From Phocaeicola sp. (GTDB lineage: Bacteria > Bacteroidota > Bacteroidia > Bacteroidales > Bacteroidaceae): DNA of 36,857 nucleotides. Location: assembly GCA_022764505.1 (NCBI GenBank), contig JALEQJ010000061.1, forward strand, positions 1 through 36,857, read 5' to 3'. Shown in pieces: positions 1 to 7,215 of the stretch. Each line of letters begins with the position of its first letter. Within the stretch, counting starts at the first letter, position 1. The notes under the pieces were generated by a model that ran no database searches, was not told the origin of the DNA, and saw only the letters and a list, made by a program, of their open reading frames with translations. The translations under genes and the position numbers were made by a program.

Positions 1-139
1 AACTGAACTCTTGCGCCGTTTGGCTTCGCACTGGCTTTCCGTTGGCTCTGCTCCATAGAAAAACAAAGCGTAACGAACGCTGTTTCAGCCAATTCGCTAC
101 GCTTTGCTCAAATTTACTTTTTCGCTATGTGTTTATTTT
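1..139. repeat. Left-edge hairpin repeat
   Basis: This stretch looks more GC-rich than the gene that follows. It holds a 14-bp inverted repeat with one mismatch: CAAAGCGTAACGAA at 64-77 and TTCGCTACGCTTTG at 93-106. A smaller GCTG/CAGC stem (79-82 with 86-89) is nested inside. No T-run follows, so it is not a typical terminator. It may be a dispersed palindromic repeat or the end of a mobile or decayed element, but the sequence to the left is missing and this cannot be decided. Confidence 0.5.
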
Positions 140-556
140 ATGCACAAATCTGCAACCGAAATACCTGATCCAAGTATGCCGGTAGATCCACTTGAAAAGA
201 CATTGGAAGAGTTAATCGTAATTTGGGATAAAGTAGAATTGGGCGTTTTCGTAGATGAATTTGGTGAACCATTTGTAACAACTGAATTTATCAAGCTTTT
301 GGAGAAAGAAGGATTTGTTTTCTATACCTCTAAGGAAGATGCGCTCTATTATTACCATAAAGCAAAGAAACTGATGGTAGTGCCTAGAGGTACCAGATTC
401 TCTGCAATACTTGGTGGTAAATTGGTATTCTCTATCAATTATCTCTATGATGATGGGGCTGCACTTAACAAGAAAAGTGTGAAGGATCGTAATGCTTATG
501 TAGATATGCTGTCTAAACGCATTGCTAACCATGATAAGCATTTGGGAAAAATGTAA
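140..556 (+). CDS. Small hypothetical protein, possibly a 3' gene remnant
   Basis: I do not recognise this protein. From the ATG at 140 it has 138 residues. A TTG at 104 in the same frame would add 12 residues, but that extension lies inside the hairpin repeat, so the ATG is the better start. The product is soluble, mixed in charge and rich in Lys, Asp and Glu, with no signal peptide or membrane segment. The composition looks protein-like, unlike the Phe/Ile/Cys-rich reading on the opposite strand. There is no clear ribosome-binding site or promoter, and the upstream DNA looks like a repeat. The gene may therefore be the 3' part of a longer ancestral gene. Function unknown. Confidence 0.5.
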   Translation: MHKSATEIPDPSMPVDPLEKTLEELIVIWDKVELGVFVDEFGEPFVTTEFIKLLEKEGFVFYTSKEDALYYYHKAKKLMVVPRGTRFSAILGGKLVFSINYLYDDGAALNKKSVKDRNAYVDMLSKRIANHDKHLGKM

Positions 557-592
557 ATGAGCTAATAGGCTAAATAACTCATTTGTGAGAAA

Positions 593-641
593 ATTGCAGT
601 TATGTCCCATCTCTTACCTTAGACTGGGATAAAGAGATGGG
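593..641 (+). promoter_or_regulatory. Candidate promoter within a hairpin upstream of the subtilase gene
   Basis: TACCTTAG at 615-622 differs at one base from the Bacteroidota -7 element TAnnTTTG, and ATTG at 593-596 lies 18 bp upstream as a weak -33 element. The -7-like element sits inside a perfect 10-bp inverted repeat, CCCATCTCTT at 606-615 with AAGAGATGGG at 632-641. It could be an operator or a leader hairpin. No T-run follows, so termination is less likely. Confidence 0.3.
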
Positions 642-678
642 TATAACTGTAATCTTATAACCATAAAAGAATATAGAG

Positions 679-3531
679 ATGTATAAAACGAAACTTTCAC
701 TTCTATCATTCGTCCTTACTTTGTTAATACTCGGTTCGTGCTCTACACACGAAGAATTTCCGGTAAAAGAAGAAAGCTTAGTTACAGACAAAACGACTAT
801 ACGTGATGCTCAATTGTCTACTGCGGGCTGTATCAAAGGACAACTTATAGTGAAGCTGAAACAAGAAATTCAGACACGAGACGTAGATAACTTAACTTCG
901 GGAGCAATCCATTTAAACAGTTTATCCGCGGTGGAACCTTTGTCTGTAGCATTGCATAGCATAAACGCGTATTCTATGCATCGCTTATTCCCACCAGCAG
1001 GTGAATTTGAAGAACGTACACGAAAAAGAGGTTTACACTTGTGGTACGTCGTAGATTTTGATCCACAGATAGATCTAATGGTTGCTCATAGTAAGTTTAG
1101 TGGATTGGGGCAAGTGGAATCAGTAGAATTTTCGCCGGAAGCTGTTCCTATGGGTGTAACCGAAAATACAGCTCTGATGCCGGAATTGTTTATACCGGAA
1201 GGACAGAAGAGAGGAGAAAAACTACCCTTTAATGATCCCTTATTGAAAAAACAATGGCACTACAACAATACAGGAAAATTATTGGGCTTTGCAGAGAAAG
1301 AAGGTGCAGACATAAATCTCTTTAAAGCATGGGAAATCACTACAGGTACTCCCAATGTGATAGTTTGTGTTGTAGATGGTGGTATTGATATTAACCACCC
1401 GGATCTGAAGGATAATCTATGGGTAAATGAAAAAGAAAAGAATGGAGTTATCGGAAAGGACGATGATGGAAATGGATTTATAGATGATATTCACGGTTTT
1501 TGTTTTGTAGAAGGCACTGCAAATCTTCTTCCGGATGCAGAATCTCATGGAAATCACGTTGCAGGTACGGTTGCTGCAAAGAATCATAATGGCATAGGTG
1601 TATCTGGAGTTGCCGGTGGTGATGGCAATCCCAATTCAGGAGTTCGCTTAATGTCTGCTGCAATCTTTAGAGCAGGAGCACTCTCTATAGGAAACAATGC
1701 CGCAGCCATTAAATATGGTGCAGATAATGGAGCTGTGATTTCTCAAAATTCATGGGCGTATACGAAACAAGCCAATCCTACTGTAATGCCCGGTTTCTTA
1801 AAAGAAGCCATAGATTACTTTAATGATTGTGCCGGTTGTGATAAAGATGGAAAACAGCGTCCGGATTCTCCAATGAAAGGTGGTGTAGTTTTCTTTGCAG
1901 CAGGTAACGAATCCAGTGAATATAACCTTTATCCTTCTTGCTACGAAGGAGTAGTGGCTGTAGCTGCTATGGGACCCGATTATACGAAAGCCAGTTACTC
2001 CAATTGGGCTGCATGGGTAGATATTGTTGCGCCGGGTGGAGACCAAGCAAATTCTGTAAGACACGGAGTGTTAAGTACTACAACTCCCGGATATGTAAAG
2101 AAACCGGATATCTTTGCCGAAGACGGAACTCATAGGTATACATATTATCATGGAACTTCTATGGCTTGTCCACATGTTTCTGGAGTTGCAGCTTTGGTTG
2201 TATCAAAGTTCGGTCGTCAAGGATTTACCAGAGAGATGTTGCTTGAACGAATTTTTGCTTCGGTTATGCCTATTAATGTAGACGAGGTAAATCCACGTTA
2301 TGCAGGAAAGTTAGGCAAAGGATACATAGATGCTTATGCGGCTTTGACATTGGAAAATAAGAAGAAGCACCCGGAGAAACCCATAATGCAGAAAGAAAAA
2401 AGTCATGAAAAAGACTTTACTTCCATTACAGTGTATTGGGCTGTACCAAAAGATGAAGATGATAAAACTCCTAACAATTATATCCTTTACTATTCAGAAA
2501 AAGAATTGACCAAGGATAATTATAAGGAAGGAAAATTAGCTTGGTCTGGTTCTGGTATAATAAATGGATTAGGTAAAAAAGTAGGTGATGAAATGAGTTG
2601 TAAAGTTCAAGGATTAAAACCCAATACTTCTTATCACTTTGCACTTGTGGCATACGACCGTTGGGGCTATGCGTCTGAAATCTCGTTAATGACTGCCAAT
2701 ACCAAGAAAAATAATCCGGCAATAATAAAGAATGTACCTTCTGGCGCAGGTATTGTGCTGATGGATATACAGGAAAAGATTTCTTATGAATTGGAAATTA
2801 ATGATCCGGACGGGCATACTTGGAATTATCAGCTCATGGGTACTACCAAAGGGGTTAGTCATCGTAAAACAGACAAAGGTATTATGATAACAATTCGTCC
2901 GGCATTGGAACAAGGGAATTATCATTTTACTATAGAACTGAAAGATGAGTTAGGAGCAAAAAGCAGCTATGAAATCCCTTTTAAGATCATAAGAATCTCA
3001 GCACCGGAATTGAAAAAGGAGTTTGTAGGACAAGTGTTGGGAGTGAAAAATTCACCAATGAAGATGAATCTTGCCGACTTCTATGCACCACAAGAACATC
3101 TTACTTTGAGCTATAATGTAACTTCTACAGACCCGAGTATCGCTTCTGTCAAAATAGATAAGCAAACTAATCAACTTACGATAGAAGGGCATAAACCGGG
3201 ACAGGTATCTGTAGTAGTAGAAGTAACCAATGGGCATAAAACCAGAAGCGATGCTTTTGATGTCTTCGTAACAGATGATACAGAGAAAGCCGTTTACTCT
3301 GTATGGCCATTGCCTATGCGAAATAATCTTAATGTATGGGTTAATCCCAAGCATAGTTCTGTACACATAGTACTTCAAAGCATGAATGGATACACAGCAT
3401 TGGACGGACGTTTTACACCCGATGCTTCTGGTATAGTGCATTTGGATACTAAAAAAATAGCCCCAGGTTCATATCGAATGAAAGTGGAAGCCGGAAGCCG
3501 ATCTTATGAAAAAGTGGTATTGAAAAGATAA
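679..3531 (+). CDS. S8 subtilisin-like surface lipoprotein protease with Fn3 and T9SS-like C-terminal domain
   Basis: The 950-residue protein begins with a lipoprotein signal peptide (lipobox LGSC, Cys21), so it should be membrane-anchored outside the cytoplasm. Residues about 50-150 look like an inhibitor or propeptide region. The subtilase domain spans about 215-540 with the full catalytic set: Asp233 (in CVVDGGID), His290 (in SHGNHVAG), oxyanion Asn410 (in AAGNESS) and Ser494 (in HGTSMACPHV). A fibronectin-III-like domain follows at about 575-675, then beta-rich sequence. The last 75 or so residues resemble a T9SS type A sorting domain, starting at VWPLPMRNNLNVWV and ending in a basic VVLKR. 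A PorV-like gene starts 24 bp downstream, which supports use of the type IX route. A lipobox plus a T9SS tail is an unusual pairing. Substrate unknown. Confidence 0.9.
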   Translation: MYKTKLSLLSFVLTLLILGSCSTHEEFPVKEESLVTDKTTIRDAQLSTAGCIKGQLIVKLKQEIQTRDVDNLTSGAIHLNSLSAVEPLSVALHSINAYSMHRLFPPAGEFEERTRKRGLHLWYVVDFDPQIDLMVAHSKFSGLGQVESVEFSPEAVPMGVTENTALMPELFIPEGQKRGEKLPFNDPLLKKQWHYNNTGKLLGFAEKEGADINLFKAWEITTGTPNVIVCVVDGGIDINHPDLKDNLWVNEKEKNGVIGKDDDGNGFIDDIHGFCFVEGTANLLPDAESHGNHVAGTVAAKNHNGIGVSGVAGGDGNPNSGVRLMSAAIFRAGALSIGNNAAAIKYGADNGAVISQNSWAYTKQANPTVMPGFLKEAIDYFNDCAGCDKDGKQRPDSPMKGGVVFFAAGNESSEYNLYPSCYEGVVAVAAMGPDYTKASYSNWAAWVDIVAPGGDQANSVRHGVLSTTTPGYVKKPDIFAEDGTHRYTYYHGTSMACPHVSGVAALVVSKFGRQGFTREMLLERIFASVMPINVDEVNPRYAGKLGKGYIDAYAALTLENKKKHPEKPIMQKEKSHEKDFTSITVYWAVPKDEDDKTPNNYILYYSEKELTKDNYKEGKLAWSGSGIINGLGKKVGDEMSCKVQGLKPNTSYHFALVAYDRWGYASEISLMTANTKKNNPAIIKNVPSGAGIVLMDIQEKISYELEINDPDGHTWNYQLMGTTKGVSHRKTDKGIMITIRPALEQGNYHFTIELKDELGAKSSYEIPFKIIRISAPELKKEFVGQVLGVKNSPMKMNLADFYAPQEHLTLSYNVTSTDPSIASVKIDKQTNQLTIEGHKPGQVSVVVEVTNGHKTRSDAFDVFVTDDTEKAVYSVWPLPMRNNLNVWVNPKHSSVHIVLQSMNGYTALDGRFTPDASGIVHLDTKKIAPGSYRMKVEAGSRSYEKVVLKR

Positions 3532-3555
3532 TGATAACCTGCTGTTAAAAATGAT

Positions 3556-4521
3556 ATGAAGAAATATAAAACAATAGCTATACTGCTGATGTTCTCAGCT
3601 TGTATGTTAAAAGGTTGGGCGCAGAATAGTCCAATAACAATAGTAGAAACACCGGTAGATGCACGGGCTTCCGGTATGGGAGGGTTCTCTCTGATGAGTA
3701 CAGATCGTAATTACCTTTACCTCAATCCTGGGACTATTTTCCAAGGAGATACAAAGCTCACAGTGTCTGCTAATGGCGTGCTGTTCTCAAAAACAGAAGG
3801 CTCTAAAGGTCGTTTAATGAATGGTATGATAAACGCCGGTTGGCGTTTTCATGATAAACATGTGGTATACGTAGGAGCTAGGTATCAGGGAGGACTTATT
3901 TTTACTGCAAACAAAGGACAGTTTGACAATCATGCCAATGATGCGCTTGAAGTTAAACCTTCAGAGTATACAGTAGATCTCGGTTATACATATCATATAG
4001 CTCCAAAATTTTCGGCATTTGTTACCGGAAGTTTTATCCAAATCTATACAGGGAGAACCGCTTATGCAGCGTTATTCAGTGTAGGAGGTAATTTTTGTAC
4101 AGATTTAGATTTAGGCAAATATGCAAGTAAGCTAAATATTGCCTTTCGTGTAGCTGATTTTGGATCACCTATCTATTATAAACGAAGTGAAAGTTATACG
4201 GCTCCTTCAAAAATAGAGCTGACCGGAGATTTAGGAGTTGATTTGTGTGAAAATCATCAACTGACTTTTGCATTAGGTGGACGCTATTACTTCCTTCCGG
4301 AAGAAGTTCGCTATCTCAATGCAAATGTAGGAGCAGAATATCAATGGAGAAAACAATTCTTTTTCAGAGCCGGTTATCAGTATAGCTCTGAGAATAATGA
4401 TTTGTGGAGTGTCGGTTTAGGAATGAATTACCAAAAGGCAAAAATAGATTTGGCTTTTTTGAAAGGATTTCATACCTCTTTTGGTAATCGTCTGATGGCT
4501 ACAATTTCATGGAGTTTCTAA
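3556..4521 (+). CDS. PorV/PorQ-family outer-membrane beta-barrel protein
   Basis: The 321-residue protein has a signal peptide (likely cleavage after Ala22, GWA-QNS). The mature N-terminus carries DARASGMGGFSLM, the 'R-A-S-G-M-G' start seen in PorV/PorQ-type proteins of the FadL-like barrel group. The rest is alternating beta-strand sequence ending in a terminal aromatic, ATISWSF, typical of barrels. PorV is a carrier that brings T9SS cargo from the translocon to the attachment complex. This copy lies 24 bp behind a protease with a T9SS-like tail, so it may be a dedicated shuttle for that protease (inference). It is shorter than typical PorV (about 390 residues), so it is probably a paralogue rather than the housekeeping PorV. 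The unit ends at the terminator at 4591. Confidence 0.7.
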   Translation: MKKYKTIAILLMFSACMLKGWAQNSPITIVETPVDARASGMGGFSLMSTDRNYLYLNPGTIFQGDTKLTVSANGVLFSKTEGSKGRLMNGMINAGWRFHDKHVVYVGARYQGGLIFTANKGQFDNHANDALEVKPSEYTVDLGYTYHIAPKFSAFVTGSFIQIYTGRTAYAALFSVGGNFCTDLDLGKYASKLNIAFRVADFGSPIYYKRSESYTAPSKIELTGDLGVDLCENHQLTFALGGRYYFLPEEVRYLNANVGAEYQWRKQFFFRAGYQYSSENNDLWSVGLGMNYQKAKIDLAFLKGFHTSFGNRLMATISWSF

Positions 4522-4590
4522 TGTGAAAGTCAGCTATATTCTTTCAAGAGTATAGAGTTGTGGCAGAAACTTGTAACTTGTTTTTCTTGA

Positions 4591-4630
4591 GTAGCTCAAA
4601 ATTGTGATATGATTTTGGGCTACTTTTTTA
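4591..4630 (+). terminator. Rho-independent terminator after the PorV-like gene
   Basis: GTAGCTCAAAAT (4591-4602) pairs over 12 bp with ATTTTGGGCTAC (4612-4623), with one T-G wobble and a 9-nt loop, followed at once by TTTTTTATT. It separates the protease/PorV-like unit from the lipoprotein/CDCL unit. Confidence 0.85.
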
Positions 4631-4907
4631 TTGGCTGTAATAGGAATGGAACGTGTTTTTTTACGTAGAAAAGAAGAGAGAAAAGGGGTTGTTTTCTTTA
4701 TTCTGCACAAGGTTTATCTATAAGTGGAAAGGCTAAATCTTACCTTTATAGTTCCCACTTAAAGGAGCGAGTAGCATAAATGATCAACAGAGATTTTTGT
4801 AGAGTTTCTTGGATTTTTTTGATTTGTAATTTAATTTTGTATGCAAGATATTTGTTTTTAATGCTTTATGGCAATAAAATCAAGAAAAACATCTAAATTT
4901 TATACTT
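4631..4907. other. Intergenic region with imperfect hairpin and candidate promoter
   Basis: No gene is seen here. TAAGTGGAAA (4721-4730) can fold with TTCCCACTTA (about 4752-4761) around further short pairing; there is no T-run. A -7-like element, TAATTTTG, lies at 4832-4839 with a weak -33 candidate at about 4805-4812 (TTTCTTGG), about 70 bp ahead of the lipoprotein start. It would drive the lipoprotein and CDCL genes as one unit. Confidence 0.4.
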
Positions 4908-5669
4908 ATGAAACAAAGAGTTTTACTGATGCTCTCTCTTTTACTCTTCTTGGTGGGTTGCGAAAAAGAGAAAAAAGAAACTTTCCCGGATTTACAATTA
5001 GGTGCGCAGGAAATGACCGTACCTACAGAAGAATCCATAGAGTTGAAAATCATTTCAGGTAGTGGAGAGTACACTGTGATAGAAAATAGCACTACTGCTT
5101 GTGCAAAAGTAACCATAGAAAAAGACCGTCTCCTGATTACAGGACAGACCGATGGAGAGTCTCAATTCATCATCACAGACCTGAAAACCCATCAAACAGC
5201 TATGTTGAAAGTCTCTGTGTCCAGTGAAAAACAATGGGTGCTAAGTAAAGCAGAAGTGCTTGATATTGTAAAAAAAGCAAGGAATAAGCAAGAAACTTTC
5301 TCTACTACAGATTTCATTACCTATTGGGGAGGAGACGTGCAACAAGTGGTACCTCTGAAAATAAGAACCCACAAAGATTCTATGTATGTCTTCCAAGCGG
5401 AAAATGCAGAAGAAAGATATAAGATCGAGTGGAAAGAAAGTGAGCTGTATCTCTATGGGAAAGATGGAAAAGCCCAAAGAGTAGGCAACAAAAAAGACGC
5501 AGGAAAGACATTGCAGATAGATTTATCTTTCTACAATGCTGTAAGCCGCGATGAAAACAGGCAAGTCTATATATCCGGCTATAATTATGGTACAGCAGAC
5601 TATGTATCGGGACTTCCGATTTCCGAGAAAATAGAAGCACACGTTTCTTGTATTTATCAGAAAAACTAA
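4908..5669 (+). CDS. Lipoprotein of unknown function, candidate immunity partner of the CDCL
   Basis: The 253-residue protein has a clear lipoprotein signal peptide (lipobox LVGC, Cys18) followed by a charged EKEKKE stretch that could favour surface exposure. Residues about 30-105 look like a small beta-sandwich of bacterial Ig-like type (short alternating strands, GSGEYTV, GQTDGESQF). The rest, about 110-253, is a separate mixed region with no motif I recognise. The next gene, a CDC-like pore-former, starts 18 bp downstream, so the two are very likely co-transcribed. In Bacteroides, CDCL producers are protected by a surface lipoprotein; by position this gene is the obvious candidate here, but that role is inference. 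It could instead be a chaperone or docking partner of the toxin. Confidence 0.75.
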   Translation: MKQRVLLMLSLLLFLVGCEKEKKETFPDLQLGAQEMTVPTEESIELKIISGSGEYTVIENSTTACAKVTIEKDRLLITGQTDGESQFIITDLKTHQTAMLKVSVSSEKQWVLSKAEVLDIVKKARNKQETFSTTDFITYWGGDVQQVVPLKIRTHKDSMYVFQAENAEERYKIEWKESELYLYGKDGKAQRVGNKKDAGKTLQIDLSFYNAVSRDENRQVYISGYNYGTADYVSGLPISEKIEAHVSCIYQKN

Positions 5670-5687
5670 AACTTAAAATTGACCGAG

Positions 5688-6548
5688 ATGAAAACAAAAC
5701 ATATATACTTATGGCTCATAGCCTGCCTGCTCCCTTTACTAAGTATCGCGCAAAACAAAAACAGTTCTATGAATATTTTTGTAAAAAATCCTACCAAAAT
5801 TTACATAGGTGCTGTTTTGGATTCTACCGCTATCAATCAGAAAGAGCATCAGTTCATCACTTTGAAAAAGCCTGATTTGATTACTGTTAGTTCAAATCTT
5901 CCTGTAAGATCTATGGAGTTTCTCTCCACTGCAGAGAATATGGTAAAAGCAGTGCAAACTATTTTGGAGAAAACAGGTACTGAAATGAATAATTCATTTG
6001 CGCACAAACGATTGCCCATCAGATCATTAAAGGAAGTTTATAAATTGTTCGGGCAACAGATAGACACAGAGTATTATTTCGGTTTTTCAGCAGAAAACTT
6101 AGAAAAAAAGACTTTCGTAGGCATAGATATAGAACAGATCTTTCTTACATTAGATATAGATTTTCCACCAGACGGTATTTTACATCATAATGATCCTACT
6201 GTACAAAAGAATATAGATAAGCTCATTTATGTAGGAAGTGTTTCTTATGGTAGAAAGGCTACTATCTTGGTAGAAAGTAACTACGACTACGAAAAGATAA
6301 ATGCTACACTTGCTACCGTCTTCAGTAGAGAAAAGCTCAGTGAGGAGCAGAAACATATCCTTGCTACTGCAAAATATCATAGCTTATTAGTAGGAGTGCC
6401 ACATATGCCTATGGGTAATCCACAGAATTTTCTTCTCTCTGTAATAGAGACCTTTAGTAAGCCTTTTAGCAAAACTGATTACGGTGTGCCTCTCACCTTT
6501 TCTGCCAGTTACGTAAAAGACAATAGTCTGTTTTATAATTACTACTAA
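5688..6548 (+). CDS. Cholesterol-dependent-cytolysin-like (CDCL) pore-forming protein, short form
   Basis: The ATG at 5688 is preferred over an in-frame TTG at 5679 because it opens directly into a signal peptide (likely cleavage near Ala21, SIA-QNK). The protein then has 286 residues. Several stretches follow the order of thiol-activated cytolysins: IYIGAVL (38-44), ITVSSNLP (65-72), EQIFLTLDIDFPPDG (from 149; compare CDC KQIFYTVSVDAP), SVSYGR with Tyr187-Gly188-Arg189 (CDC NVAYGR), and SASYVKDN (272-279; CDC STFLKDN). The chain ends just where CDCs enter domain 4, so the undecapeptide and cholesterol-recognition loops are missing, as in CDCLs. It lies 18 bp behind a lipoprotein gene. Known Bacteroidota CDCLs act as short/long pairs; this would be the short subunit. 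Confidence is high for the fold, moderate for the activity. Confidence 0.8.
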   Translation: MKTKHIYLWLIACLLPLLSIAQNKNSSMNIFVKNPTKIYIGAVLDSTAINQKEHQFITLKKPDLITVSSNLPVRSMEFLSTAENMVKAVQTILEKTGTEMNNSFAHKRLPIRSLKEVYKLFGQQIDTEYYFGFSAENLEKKTFVGIDIEQIFLTLDIDFPPDGILHHNDPTVQKNIDKLIYVGSVSYGRKATILVESNYDYEKINATLATVFSREKLSEEQKHILATAKYHSLLVGVPHMPMGNPQNFLLSVIETFSKPFSKTDYGVPLTFSASYVKDNSLFYNYY

Positions 6549-6592
6549 ATAAGTTTATAGAATACGCAGAAAATAAAAAAGACAGGCAAGTA

Positions 6593-6624
6593 TTTGGTGC
6601 TCTATATAAAAGGTATTATCTTTG
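6593..6624 (+). promoter_or_regulatory. Promoter of the rimP-nusA-infB run
   Basis: TTTG at 6593-6596 and TATCTTTG at 6617-6624 are separated by 20 bp, an exact fit to the Bacteroidota sigma-ABfr consensus (TTTG, 19-21 bp, TAnnTTTG). Transcription should start near 6632, giving a leader of about 110 nt before rimP. Confidence 0.7.
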
Positions 6625-6637
6625 TCGCAAAGAAGAT

Positions 6638-6667
6638 GGAGGAGGGGCGGTATGTTCCTCCTTTTTG
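6638..6667 (+). terminator. Attenuator-like hairpin in the rimP leader
   Basis: GGAGGA (6638-6643) pairs with TCCTCC (6656-6661), followed by TTTTTG. It lies just downstream of the predicted start site, so it may act as an attenuator of the translation-factor operon. It could also stop read-through from the CDCL gene. The stem is only 6 bp. Confidence 0.45.
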
Positions 6668-6741
6668 TTGTAACACGTAGCTTGACGATGTGTATAGCAA
6701 AGCTTAAAAAGACCTATATCAGTTCAAAATAACTCAAAAGA

Positions 6742-7206
6742 ATGATAGCAAAAGAAAACGTAACACGTATAGTAGAAGAATGGTTGGCGGACAAAGACTA
6801 TTTCTTGGTGGACGTTATAGTAAGTCCGGATAACCGTATCGTGGTAGAAATAGACCACGCAGAAGGTGTATGGATAGAAGACTGCGTATCCCTCAGTCGG
6901 CATATAGAATCCCAATTGGATCGTGAGACCGAAGATTTTGAACTAGAAGTAGGCTCGGCTGGTGTGGGACAACCATTCAAGGTTCTACAGCAGTATCTTA
7001 ATTATATAGGAGAAGATGTAGAAGTCTTGGCACGAGATGGCAAGAAGTACAAAGGGACACTCGTAGATGCCAATGCAGATGGTTTTACCATAGAGGTAGA
7101 AGCCCGCATTAAACCCGAAGGCGCAAAACGTCCACAGACCGTATTGCAAGCTCTTCATTTTACCTTTGAAGAAATAAAATATACAAAATATATCATTCGC
7201 TTTTAA
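6742..7206 (+). CDS. rimP: Ribosome maturation factor RimP
   Basis: RimP binds the 30S subunit and helps mature it in the cytoplasm. The 154-residue product has the family's two-domain layout: an N-terminal alpha/beta domain with VEIDHAEGVWIEDCVSLSRHI and the conserved ELEVGSAGVGQPFK (family pattern EVSSPG..RPL), then an SH3-like C-terminal domain from about residue 90 with GKKYKGTLVDANADGFTIEVE. Length is normal. It opens the conserved rimP-nusA-infB order, with nusA 9 bp downstream. The GVGQPFK segment departs slightly from the usual SSPGLDRPL, a common variation in Bacteroidales. Confidence 0.95.
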   Translation: MIAKENVTRIVEEWLADKDYFLVDVIVSPDNRIVVEIDHAEGVWIEDCVSLSRHIESQLDRETEDFELEVGSAGVGQPFKVLQQYLNYIGEDVEVLARDGKKYKGTLVDANADGFTIEVEARIKPEGAKRPQTVLQALHFTFEEIKYTKYIIRF

Positions 7207-7215
7207 GTAAAAACT

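Noticed and set aside
1-171. Open plus-strand frame running from the left edge to about 171
   Set aside because: It passes through the hairpin repeat and has no recognisable protein character; too little sequence to judge.
212-610. 132-codon minus-strand frame opposite the first small gene
   Set aside because: Composition is rich in Phe, Ile, Cys and His with no motif, and it overlaps the more protein-like plus-strand gene almost fully.
5688-6548. CDCL being a lipoprotein through LIAC at residues 10-13
   Set aside because: The cysteine would come too early and is followed by more hydrophobic residues and a better signal peptidase I site (SIA-QNK).
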